Positions 20,935 to 30,710 of a stretch of DNA of 64,000 nt are shown here, piece after piece. The notes below the pieces were generated by a model. That model did no database searches. It was not told the origin of the DNA and saw nothing but the letters and a program-made list of their open reading frames with translations. The stretch is from Selaginella moellendorffii (lineage: Eukaryota > Streptophyta > Lycopodiopsida > Selaginellales > Selaginellaceae). Within the stretch, counting starts at the first letter, position 1. The number at the start of each line of letters is the position of its first letter. The stretch is taken from NCBI RefSeq assembly GCF_000143415.4, contig NW_003314380.1:209613-273612 (forward strand). The letters are read 5' to 3'. The position numbers were made by a program, and so were the translations under genes.

Positions 20935-23900
20935 ATGCTGGGATCCTTCCGCAGATTTGAAGCCGGCAATGATGGCAGTGGGCGCTTTGGCGTCGGGATT
21001 CTTGGCAAGGCAGAGATTAGCGACGACGTAGTCGAACGAGCTCCCCTTCTAGGTGCTGTTGAGAGCGGGCGAGTCAGTGTAGAAGATCATGCCTCCTGGA
21101 CTAGGAGATTCCAAGAAATCGCCATCTCCATTGGAGCTACCAATAGATCATCAGCTGATAGAGGAGGAACTTTGATCAGTGATTCAAGCCAGCAGCATGA
21201 TGGGGGAAGGATACTTCCACTTCTTCGACAGTCGAGTGGAGGGAGCTTCACAGAGAGTCTTCGCTCGACTGACTTTCCACCACTCACGCTATCTCCGCCC
21301 CGGACACTCGACTCAAACGACTGTATATCACTGGAGAAAGCCGGAGAACCGTGTGGAAGCTGGATGCAGCAGGCAGAAACGGGCTATAACTTACAAATGG
21401 CGCTAGTGCTTCGGATGATGGCTGATGTAGAGGAGATTCCATTGTCAACTCCAGTTCGTGTGGCTCCTCCAAATCCCGCCGTCTTCACGAGCCATAGATT
21501 CTGGGTAAGCTTCTCGCGAACTTTAAGTGATGTGGTTCTTATAGTCCTTCGCTTGACTCAGGTACACGGAAGTCTGGGATATAGCGATAGGATCGACGAT
21601 GGTTTCTACTATGTGCATGGAATAGATCCATACGTGTGGGCGATGTGCACTGATGTGGATGACAAAGGGCGGATGCCAACTCTGGACGCTCTTCGTGCAG
21701 TCGACATTTCTCAGGTTTCGTTGGAAGCTGTTTACATCGATAGAAGCTGCGACTCTTCTCTGTGCGAACATGAGAAGACCGCTGTCGCAATTGGCTATGA
21801 ATGCAGCAATGCTTCTGAGCTGCCGGAACGCCTTGGGAAGTTTGTGAGTAACGTCATGGGGTAAGGATTATTTTTCAAACATTCAGCGCAACGAAAGTGA
21901 TTGTTTTTGCAGTGGCAAGGCATCAAATGGCGAAGGAGAACTTATCTCTCACTGGATAACGAGGAGTAGAAAGCTTAAGGATGCCTTGCATAGTGCCGTC
22001 ATTCCCATTGGCACTGTCCGGATTGGACTTTGCTGGCACCGTGCCCTTCTCTACAAGGTTATTGCTCTAGAAGTTCTTTTTTTTTCATCAGGAAATCTTT
22101 GCTCCTTCAGTTTTTGGCAGATAGCATAGGCCTACCTTGTCGAATTGCTCGTGGCTGTAAGTACTGCGGTCTGGACAAAGGAGCGTCTTGTCTGGTGCTT
22201 TGTGGCACAGAAAGGTTAAGAAGTCTTGCGATTCACATATTTTTGACGTTGCGTGTACATACAGGGAGTATTTTGTCGACTTGATTGGTTCTCCTGGAGA
22301 GCTACATGAATGGTCTTCGTTTCTCAATTCTTACTCGATACCAGTGACGTCACCTTTACGGCTTCCCGATTTTAGATCCTCGACTCTAACTGACGATGAT
22401 CGACCTTGGAATATGGCTTCAGAGTTCGAAGCATCTCAGAAATCTGATAATCGAGGTAATACGCAAAATGAAAAACGTTATTCTCAGGCATGTTATAACA
22501 GATGGGAAAGTGGCATGTTCAGCGGACCAGTCTCATCTGTATAATAGCAGTTCCACCGGAAGTAGCAACAGAACTAGTAACGGCGATTTGCATTTCCTGG
22601 ATCGTAATCAGCATGGTACCTTGCCTTCGCAACACGCTGAATCCTTTAGCCGAACTGACACTTTCAGCGAATGGGAGATACCCTGGGAAGAACTTGTTTT
22701 GAAAGAACGACTAGGCGGAGGTAACCATTTACATTATGTTGATGGAACTGACATGCTCCTTTTCCTTCAGGGTCCTTTGGCACTGTGCACTTGGCAGATT
22801 GGCAAGGAACGGTACAAATTTTTCTATCCCATTGCATTGTTAGCTGAACTATGGTTGTTATAGGACGTCGCTGTTAAGATCCTGCTAGATCAAGATGCAA
22901 CGCAAGAATTGCTGTCAGAGCTGACTAGGGAGGTGAGTATTTTTTATCTCTTTGGGACACCCTTCCAGTAACCAAACTTTACAGATTGTCATTTTACGAA
23001 GGCTACGGCATCCGAATATTGTTCTTTTTATGGGTGCCGTGACGAAACCTCCACATCTTTCGATTGTCACTGAGTATCTCCCCAGGTGGGTGGTGCAACT
23101 GGAATTATCTGGTCCTTATAATGTCACGAAACAGGGGCACGTTATTTCGACTACTGCATACTCCGAAGGCAAGAGAAATCTTGGACGAAAAGAGGCGGCT
23201 GCGCATGGCACTTGATGTGGTATGGCAAAAATAATGATTGTCGTGTATCAATCCATGTTCTGTTCAGGCCAGAGGTGTAAATTATCTTCACAGAAGCAAG
23301 CCTGCGATTGTCCATCGTGATTTGAAGTCACCCAACCTTCTTGTGGACAAATATCTAACAGTGAAGGTTAGTGATGGCTCAAGTATCGCGAGAGTATTGA
23401 CGTTTCGGTATGGAACTCCAGGTGTGCGATTTTGGTCTTTCAAGATTCAAGTCTAAAACGTTTCTGTCATCTCAGACTGGCGCTGGCACGGTAAAAGCTT
23501 GTGTTCGCTGGCGCCACTGATATGTTTCTCCTTTTTTGTGGAATCACCAGCCAGAATGGATGGCCCCGGAAGTGCTTCGTGACGAGCCTTCCAAGGAGAA
23601 GTCCGACGTGTACAGCTTTGGTGTTGTTCTATGGGAGCTTGTAACTCTACAAAAGCCTTGGACAGGACTCACTGCTATGCAGGTATGTGTTGTAGATCAA
23701 ACAAAATTGTCTCTTGTCTTTCTTTGATCAAGACGAGCTATCTCTTTTCAGGTAGTAGCGGCCGTAGCGTTTAATGGCCGGAGGCTACAAATCCCCAGTA
23801 ATGTGAACCCCAAGATGCGAGCTCTGATCGAGTCTTGCTGGGCAAAGTAAGCTGTTCTCTCGAAATTTTCTTCTCTTCATTACTTTTTTTGTTCCAGCGA

Positions 23901-23982
23901 TCCAGAACTACGACCTTCGTTTGCCAGCATCATCGATGCACTCAAGAAATTCCAAGAGCCACTCTTCCTGGAAGAGAGTTAA
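20935..23982 (+). CDS. Raf-like MAPKKK of the CTR1/EDR1 group
   Basis: Ser/Thr kinase with an N-terminal EDR1/CTR1 regulatory domain. Residues ~1-140 are low complexity and Ser-rich. The regulatory domain begins near [15 protein letters not shown] and continues through [14 protein letters not shown]-type sequence, [16 protein letters not shown], then, after short introns, the CHRALLYK and [18 protein letters not shown] motifs. The kinase follows: [139 protein letters not shown], and a C-terminal Raf-type segment to the TAA at 23980. In Arabidopsis, CTR1 represses ethylene signalling at the ER and EDR1 dampens defence; which of the two this matches was not resolved. The start is the first in-frame ATG and could lie upstream. 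Confidence 0.85.
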
Positions 23983-23989
23983 ATACAGG

Positions 23990-23991
<2 letters not shown>

Positions 23992-24022
<31 letters not shown>
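23992..24022 (+). repeat. CT dinucleotide microsatellite
   Basis: About 30 bp of perfect CT repeats in the 3' flank of the MAPKKK gene and just upstream of the PTPA gene. Confidence 0.95.
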
Positions 24023-24025
<3 letters not shown>

Positions 24026-24127
24026 ACTCTCTCTTTTGTAAAGAAATGAAGCGCGAAATCTAGCGGCTTCGATTTTGCCACATTTATTCTCCTTGATCGC
24101 ATTTTAGGGCAAGTGGAGTCGGGGGCG

Positions 24128-25201
24128 ATGGGCGATGGATGGTATGGCGGCACGCCGCCATGGCCGCAGCAGCAGCCGCCACCCTCGATGTTGGGTCCCC
24201 GGATGACCCCGGCATCGATCGCGCCGGTGCCCAAATCCTGCGCCATCGAGCGAATCCCTCTTCCCCACGCATTCCAGCGCCCCAGGAAGCGCATCACGTC
24301 TCCGGCGGACCTGGAGAAGCTCCACGCCTCGCCGGCGGGGCGCGAGTTCCTAGGGTTCGTGGTGGCGCTCAGCGAGGCGATCATCGGCCACAAGCTCTCG
24401 GATCCGTGCGTGGAATCCGCCGCGACGGCGGCGCTGGTGGAGATTTTGGGCACGATGAGCCGCTGGGTGGACGACATCCCGCCCGCGACCCAGGCGGCGA
24501 GGTATGGCAATCCGGCATACAGGGAGTGGCACGCGCGGCTCGAGCAGGAAGGCCCGGGCTTGATCGCATCGCTGATTCCTCCGGAATTGCTAGAACAGGG
24601 GAGAGGAGGGGGCTCCAGCAGCGGGATCGCTCCAGTGATCCAGGAGCTCTTCCCGTATCTGGAGGATAGCTTCGGGAACGCGACGAGGATCGACTATGGC
24701 ACCGGGCACGAGGCGAATTTCGCGGCCTTCCTGCTGTGCCTGGCGAAGATCGGAGTGTTCTCGCGCGAGGACTACCAGGCGCTCGTCTCGCGCGTGTTCG
24801 TGCGCTACCTGGATCTCATGAGGAAGCTCCAGACCACGTACTGGATGGAGCCGGCGGGATCGCACGGGGTGTGGGGGCTGGACGATTACCACTTCTTGCC
24901 GTTCATCTTTGGCGCCGCGCAGCTCGTCAATCACAAGCACATGAGGCCCAAGTCGATCCACAACCAGGACATCCTGGACAACTTCTCGGGCGAGTTCTTG
25001 TACCTGGGCTGCGTGAGGTTTGTCAAGCAGGTGAAGAAGGGCCCCCTGGCGGAGCACTCGCCCATGATCGATGATATCAGCGGGGTGGCGAGCTGGGCCA
25101 AGGTTCACAGTGGGATGCTCAAGATGTACAGGGCGGAGGTGCTGGACAAGGTTCCCATTATGCAACACTTCCTGTTTGGATCGCTTATTGCTTTCGACTA
25201 A
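24128..25201 (+). CDS. PTPA: Serine/threonine-protein phosphatase 2A activator (PTPA)
   Basis: PP2A-specific peptidyl-prolyl isomerase and activation chaperone, cytosolic and nuclear. Single exon of about 357 residues, as expected for the family. After a Pro/Gln-rich N-terminus, conserved blocks appear in order: SLP-type KRITSPADLEKLHASPAGRE; LVEILGTMSRWVDDIPPATQ; RYGNPAYREWHARL; IQELFPYLEDSFGNATRIDY; GTGHEANFAAFLLCLAKIGV; TYWMEPAGSHGVWGLDDYHF; FIFGAAQLVNHKHMRPKSIH; WAKVHSGMLKMYRAEVLDKV; PIMQHFLFGSLI. The FGNATRIDYGTGHE and GSHGVWGLDDY motifs are hallmark PTPA sequences. The ATG at 24128 was chosen because the earlier in-frame codon is GTG. Coding GC is markedly higher than in its neighbours, as in several intronless genes here. 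Confidence 0.95.
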   Translation: MGDGWYGGTPPWPQQQPPPSMLGPRMTPASIAPVPKSCAIERIPLPHAFQRPRKRITSPADLEKLHASPAGREFLGFVVALSEAIIGHKLSDPCVESAATAALVEILGTMSRWVDDIPPATQAARYGNPAYREWHARLEQEGPGLIASLIPPELLEQGRGGGSSSGIAPVIQELFPYLEDSFGNATRIDYGTGHEANFAAFLLCLAKIGVFSREDYQALVSRVFVRYLDLMRKLQTTYWMEPAGSHGVWGLDDYHFLPFIFGAAQLVNHKHMRPKSIHNQDILDNFSGEFLYLGCVRFVKQVKKGPLAEHSPMIDDISGVASWAKVHSGMLKMYRAEVLDKVPIMQHFLFGSLIAFD

Positions 25202-25889
25202 AATTAAAATGTGTTTAAATCCTTAAAAAGACCAGGAAAAAGATTAATAAACAATATCTAACCGAACCTAACAACAAAAAGAATATTTCTAAATATTCTT
25301 GAAACCCTTTGTCACTTGGTCTGCTTCTACCAGTCAGATGTGTTTCTCTTCTGTTACTTGGAGATTGTAGCATCATGGCATGGGATTTGGTAACATGGAC
25401 AATTGTTATAGAGGATATCACAGATATCCTCCACCTTATCAAATGCTATTTTATAGTTAGCAAATATAGTAGAGGGGAATTTTCAAAGTAAAAATAGACC
25501 TGTCCAATGAGTGACTCAGCAGAGTGTATTTAATGACGTGTTTGACCGCGTGGCTTTTCCAAACTTGCCAAGTGGCCTGTCCTCTGCCGCCCGATTCTGA
25601 GGGATCCAGTAACTCGGTCTGCGTCGCAAGTTTCGCCGAAGCACGCCAGTTTTTGTCATGTTGGAAGGGAGAGAGGCAGCTCTACCAAATCAGGATCGTA
25701 GCAATCCGCCTTCCTGCGTAGTAGTAGCGGCGCCGCCGCCGGCCAATGGCTCTTAGATTCGCCGCTTGGAAGTCTAGCAGCTTTTGGATAGATGAGCATG
25801 AGCCGTCGCAATGGCGCGGGGGTGTAGGGAATCCGCAATTGGGCTTTTGGGCCGGGATGGATAGAGTTTGAGGAAGATTAAGCTAGGCC
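25202..25889. other. Intergenic region, no gene seen
   Basis: AT-rich 3' flank of PTPA followed by a GC-richer stretch that is probably the promoter and 5' UTR of the USP-kinase-U-box gene. Short frames show no domain. Confidence 0.4.
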
Positions 25890-28581
25890 ATGGAAGATGG
25901 AGGAGGAGGAGGGGGAGGATTAAAAGTCGCTGTGGGGATCAAGAGCAGCAAGCGCAGCATTGGAGCTCTGAGATGGGCTTTCGACAACGCCGTGAGTGCC
26001 GGAGATGAGATATATCTTGTGCACGTCCAGCATCCAATCCGATATGTTCCAACTCCAGGCAAGTTTGGATGCACAGTGCCACTTTTTTTTTGCCCCCGAG
26101 TTTTATGGAGAAGTGTGTTGTCTTGTTTGTAGTGGGCAATCTCGCTGTTGCGCAGCTATCGCCGGAGAAAGTAGCTCAATACGCCAAGACAGTGCAGGAC
26201 AAGATTAATGCATTTGTGGAGGTTTTCAAGAGCTTGTGCGACGCTCATCAGGTTTTTTTTTCTTTTTGTTCTTCCCAAATTCGTTTGCATGCAAGCTTGG
26301 ATTTTTACGTTCTTGTTCCAGATCAAACCAAACTACGTCCAAGTCGAGAATGATTCCGTCCAAAAGGGCCTTTTGAAGTTCATCCATACACTGGAAATCC
26401 AAAAGCTTGTTCTAGGAAGCGCTGGACGCACTGGCCTCACACGGTAAAAAAAATGTAGAACAAACCTTCGCAAAACTTACAGGATTCGTGTTCTTCTTCT
26501 CCTCCTCCAGGAAGCTCTCTGGCCCAGGAACCGGAGAATACGTCGCCGCTCGAGCGCCAAGCTTTTGCTCCGTCTGCGTGATCGCCAAGGACAAGCTCGT
26601 CCCGATCAAAGCTCTGGACGATTCCCGGTCGATCTCGTCCGCCTCTTCGCGAACCTCCGACTCGGAGCGATCGTCGAGCTCGTCCTCCCAAGGTAGCCTT
26701 TTGCCTTCGTTCTTGCGGAAGCGTAGAGCGAGAAACGTGTCTTTGGATCTAGCAGACTTGGACTCTCATCCGCCTGCCCGTTTGCATGGTTTGCCAGAAG
26801 GCCTTGGACAGATGTGGAACGTCGGCTTCCTCTCGCGCTTTCTCTCCTCCGGATCCCCCGCCACCCAGCAGCAAGCTGTTCTAGCGTCCAGCCCTCCTCC
26901 GGAGAATGCTCCGCTCGACGAGATAAGTGGCGCCCGGGTCTTTTCTTCCCCGTTTCGTGATCGAACAGGCGCGTCCTCGGAAGAGATTGAGATTGTGGAG
27001 CTCGGTGACGGTGCTGCTAGTGGAACGATGGCGCTGATCAGCCACAAGTTGGGAGGAAGCAGCAAGTCTGGGAGTAGGAGTTCTTCCAGTTCGGTTGTGA
27101 ATGGGGGAGCTTTGACAAAGCTTGGCAGGTCCGAGAGCTCGTGCAGTTCTGGTATCGAATCATCTGGAACGGAAGATTACAGGTCATTACATGAAAAAGC
27201 TACAGTTACCTCGAAGGCCGATGTCGAAGAAAAAGAAACGATGTCCAGGGGCATGGCGAAGCTCGACGTTGATAGCTCCAGCACTGCCGACCGAGAGGAT
27301 GACTCCTGTGAAGGACCTTCCAGGCCACCTCCGCAAACACGGAGGAAATCCCTCCAAGAACTGTCGCTGCTGTCTCAAAGGACGTTCAAGGAGTACGAGT
27401 ACGCCGAACTCGAGGCAGCCACCAAGAACTTTTCTTTGGATCTCAAACTGGGAGAAGGCGGCTACGGCCTCGTCTTCAAAGGAAAGCTCCACGGCAGAGA
27501 CGTAGCCATCAAAGTGTTGAAGAAGGAAGGCTTCCAAAGGACGCAGGAATTCCAGCACGAGGTGGAGCTGCTGGGGAGGATTCAACATCCACACATGGTG
27601 GTTCTGCTCGGTTGCTGCTCCCACAGAGGCTGTCTCGTCTACGAGTTCATGGCAAACGGGAGTCTGGATGACAGGCTCTTCTGTAAGAACGGAACTCCCC
27701 CACTGCCGTGGTATGCGAGGTTTCGAATAGCAGCCGAGGTAGCATCAGCGTTGTACTTCCTTCACAACCTCGGACCAGAGCCAGTAGTTCACAGGGACCT
27801 GAAGCCAGCAAACATTCTTCTCGACCATAACAACGTGAGCAAAGTTGGCGACGTCGGTCTCGCAAAGCTGGTTCCAGAAAGACTGGCCGCAATCAACAGT
27901 ACGTACTTCAGGGACACCACACCTGTCGGAACCTTCGCTTATATCGACCCGGAGTACCAGAGAACCGGGCTGTTCGGTCCAAAGTCGGATGTCTACGCGC
28001 TTGGAATTGTTATCCTCCAGCTGCTAACGGGAAGAGGACCTGTTGGAGTTCATGCCATCGTTGAAGAAGCTATAGAGTGTGGGAACTTTAGCAGTGTCCT
28101 GGACTCGAGTGCTGGTGATTGGCCGGTTGGAAAAGCCGAAGAAGTTGCCTGCTTGGCTCTGCAGTGTGCTGAGATGAGGAGGCGGCAAAGACCGATGCTC
28201 GAGACTGTTCTTCCGATGCTGGATGGTGCCAGGAACTATGCCGAGAATTGTGCTGCGATACATGCCACCAACAGAGCTCTCGCCGGGGATCCGAAAGCTG
28301 TGCCACCGTCCATCTTCCTGTGTCCCATTTTTCGGGTAAAGCTTGCTTTCTTTCCCGGATCGTCTGCTGATATTTCCGTTTTGTATTCTTGGCAGGAAGT
28401 AATGCAGGAGCCTGTGGTGGCTGCTGATGGATACACATACGAGTACGAAGCGATTAGGCAGTGGTTTCAAGCTCACGATACATCACCTTTGACAAATCTG
28501 AGGCTGGAGCACAAGCAACTCACGCCCCACCATGCTTTGAATAAGCTGATTACTGAGTGGAAGACGAGGGCCAAGGTCTAG
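25890..28581 (+). CDS. USP - protein kinase - U-box protein (plant U-box E3 ligase / receptor-like cytoplasmic kinase)
   Basis: Likely both a Ser/Thr kinase and a U-box ubiquitin ligase, as in the plant PUB class with USP and kinase domains. Exon 1 starts MEDGGGGGGGLKVAVGIKSS and opens a USP fold (ALRWAFDNAVSAGDEIYLVH). The next exons give VAQLSPEKVAQYAKTVQDKI, IQKLVLGSAGRTG and APSFCSVCVIAKDKL. A Ser-rich linker (~200 residues) precedes the kinase: LKLGEGGYGLVFKGKLHGRD, VAIKVLKKEGF, LLGRIQHPHMVVLLGCC, HRDLKPANILLDHNNVSKVG. DVG replaces DFG, which is common in this family; then GTFAYIDPEYQRTGLF. The U-box is IFLCPIF plus EVMQEPVVAADGYTYEYEAI and TSPLTNLRLEH. A ~60-bp intron inside the U-box (about 28335-28396) happens to stay open and must be removed to restore the domain. 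Confidence 0.9.
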
Positions 28582-28635
28582 AGCCGTGACGTTCTTTCCT
28601 AAGGACGATCCCGTTTTGTGAAGGTATGTACAAAT

Positions 28636-29569
28636 TCATGCGTAGTCTCCTAGTCGAGCACCGGCTACCATCCAGCAGTCTTTATAAGGACCATTGACGA
28701 CCTGCGATGGTTATATTCATTTGTTAAGAAATGAGACATCAATCCAAAGAGCATTACTCGTTGCAGAGAAAACGTGAATGCCGCCGTCCTTGTCTCTCCG
28801 GTTGTTGTCTTGAATCTCACTTCAATCGCTTGAACAGCTCTCCTCTCACCTCGAAACACCATAGGAGAAAGCACCTGACATGCAAGTTCCACAGAAATAA
28901 ACGACATAATAAAAGGATTTTACCTTCCAGTCGAGGCAATTCACCATTGGGACATAGCTGGTGTACTTGAAAGACTCTATAAACTCTTGACAAGTCAGCA
29001 CCCTTGCTGAGGCATCCCAAGCTCTAGCTCTTGGCTGGAAAGAATTTTGAGAACTTGTCATAGACAGCACGAACTCTACCTTGTCATCCGGAATTTCGTC
29101 GTATTGATAAGGCAATGGCCTCATCGCGAAATCGAAAGCCGTCTTGATCCCACTGTCCTCCTCAGGCCAGTCATTCCGCATCAACGCATCCATCTAGAAC
29201 CTCCCATTCATCGCAAATTTCGTGAGCAGAGAAAGGCGGCAGCACCTGAGCTTTCACCACCGTACTTGGCGGCATCAGCGGCGTCGGCTTGCGATTCTCC
29301 AGCGGCCACGAATGGCCCGACGTGTTCACGAAGCGCATGAAATCGGACGCCAGATTGTCCTTCCCTGCTGTGCGCGCCATCGAAAATGCGCTGAGAAAGG
29401 AAATACCAGTCCGATCGATCTTACCAGGCATTGCGAGCGCCAGACCGACGGGATTTCGACGAGTTCCTCCCGAAATATCCACCCGGCGCCAGAGAACCGA
29501 TGGAGCTCGTGGAAATCCCGCGGAGAGAGACGCGAGCGCGCCATCGCCAAGAGCTCTCCCCATATCCAC
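28636..29569 (-). CDS. Plant protein resembling the DUF4864 family, probably plastid-targeted
   Basis: Exons read on the minus strand. An N-terminal Arg/Ser/Gly-rich segment (MDMGRALGDGALASLSAGFP), like a transit peptide, is followed by ENRKPTPLMPPSTVVKAQ; a GTGCTG donor then leads to MDALMRNDWPEEDSGIKTAF DFAM. Next come SFQPRARAWDASARVLTCQE, FKYTSYVPMVNCLDWKV, LSPMVFRGERRAVQAIEVRF and FTFSLQR, and a last exon VVNGPYKDCWMVAGARLGDY A with TGA at 28636. The ALxxNDWPxxDxGIxxAFxF block and the C-terminal CWMVxGxRxGDY match what I remember of DUF4864 proteins. Function is unknown. An intron near 29430-29370 (GTAAGA...CACAG) is likely within the transit-peptide region. The gene converges with the U-box kinase; the stops are 54 bp apart. 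Confidence 0.6.
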
Positions 29570-29669
29570 AAGAGATGGGACAAATAGGGTTTATGGTATG
29601 AGTTCCTATAGTTGGAAAGTATCGTTAGAGCCCTAAAAACAGAGGGTTTACTATACTCGGAAAGTGCCG

Positions 29670-30482
29670 TTATGACATGTTTACGAAAACAGGTTCCACG
29701 TAAGTGACAAAGCATATGGCCGCTAGGGCAGTCCCAAAGCCTTGTTCTACCTCGCTCTCTTGGATCATGAAATCCTCTTCGAAAACTTCGTAGTCCTCTT
29801 GATCGAATCGCCGCTTGAAAATGCCCTCCAGATCCTTCTGGAGGATTCTCCTGGCCTCCGATTCTCTGGCGTGGCCACTGTATTCCGCCGCATAGCCACC
29901 GATCACTGCGTTGTCTCGCTTTCTTCGAATCTGTGGATCCAAAGCTTTCAATGGGATCGAAGTTCCTGGAGAAAGCAGAGTGATTTCTTGCCTGAATGCG
30001 GGCAACTCCAGCCGTGATTCTGTCTCCCTTGACACCATTCATACTCGCCATGATCGCTTCCATCACCGCTCCATGCCGGAAGAATGGCTTTGCTTCATGG
30101 AACTCGATCTTGGAGGATTCCGGAGGGATCACTGACGAGTACTGCGTGATGTTAAAATCCATGATCCCTGGAAGAACGCGTGTCAGCAACAATCCAATCG
30201 AAAGAGGGAAAGCATACCAGCCGATTCCAACGCTAGATCATACGATCCAGTCTCCCAGGGATCGGCACCATCGCCAGCATCCGTCTGGCCAAAGCCCTTC
30301 ACCATGAAGTAATGCTTGGGAATCCGCGAGCCAAACAAAACCCCGTGCCCGCCGGCGACCAGCTCCATGAAATTCAGCTTCATCGCCTCCTCCCTCGAAT
30401 GCGCGTGCCGCAATCCCAAGTTCTTGGGCAGCGGCTGGACATTATGCTTGGAATCCATCGATTCCAGCCCCTGCTGCGCCAT
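29670..30482 (-). CDS. Pyruvoyl-dependent arginine decarboxylase homologue
   Basis: Converts arginine to agmatine using a pyruvoyl group made by self-cleavage. Exon 1 starts at ATG 30482 (MAQQGLESMDSKHNVQPLPK; a 5'-UTR intron ends just before it) and gives VLFGSRIPKHYFMVKGFGQT and PWETGSYDLALESAG. Exon 2 gives IMDFNITQYSSVIPPESSKI, with the Ser-Ser self-cleavage site in YSSVIPP, then FFRHGAVMEAIMASMNG and DRITAG. Exon 3 gives IRRKRDNAVIGGYAAEYSGH, with the conserved Glu in AAEY, then ILQKDLEGIFKRRF and a C-terminal GFGTALAAICFVTYV. Length (~220) and motif order match the AaxB-like bacterial subgroup of PvlArgDC. There is no obvious transit peptide. The donor of intron 2 (GGA/GTTGCC) is weak. 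Plants normally use a PLP-dependent arginine decarboxylase. Confidence 0.8.
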
Positions 30483-30710
30483 TTCCCTGCAAAAATTCAC
30501 ACACAAATCTAAAGAGGCTAGATCCTCGCGGAAAAATCGACAAGAGAGCAAGCAAATCGATCGACCAAACCTTGTGGAAGAATCGACAAGAAAAGCAAAA
30601 CGATCGATCCCAAAACCTCAAAACGTTCCTCGTTAAATAATCTTCTCTCTTTCTCTCTCCAACAAGTGTCCATTGGACAACAGGAGCCACGTGTCAAACA
30701 ATGCGCTGAG

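Noticed and set aside
23992-24022. CRISPR-like or regulatory repeat
   Set aside because: It is a simple CT microsatellite with no spacers.
24139-25168. Alternative-frame ORFs over PTPA
   Set aside because: Shadows; the PTPA frame carries the hallmark motifs along its full length.
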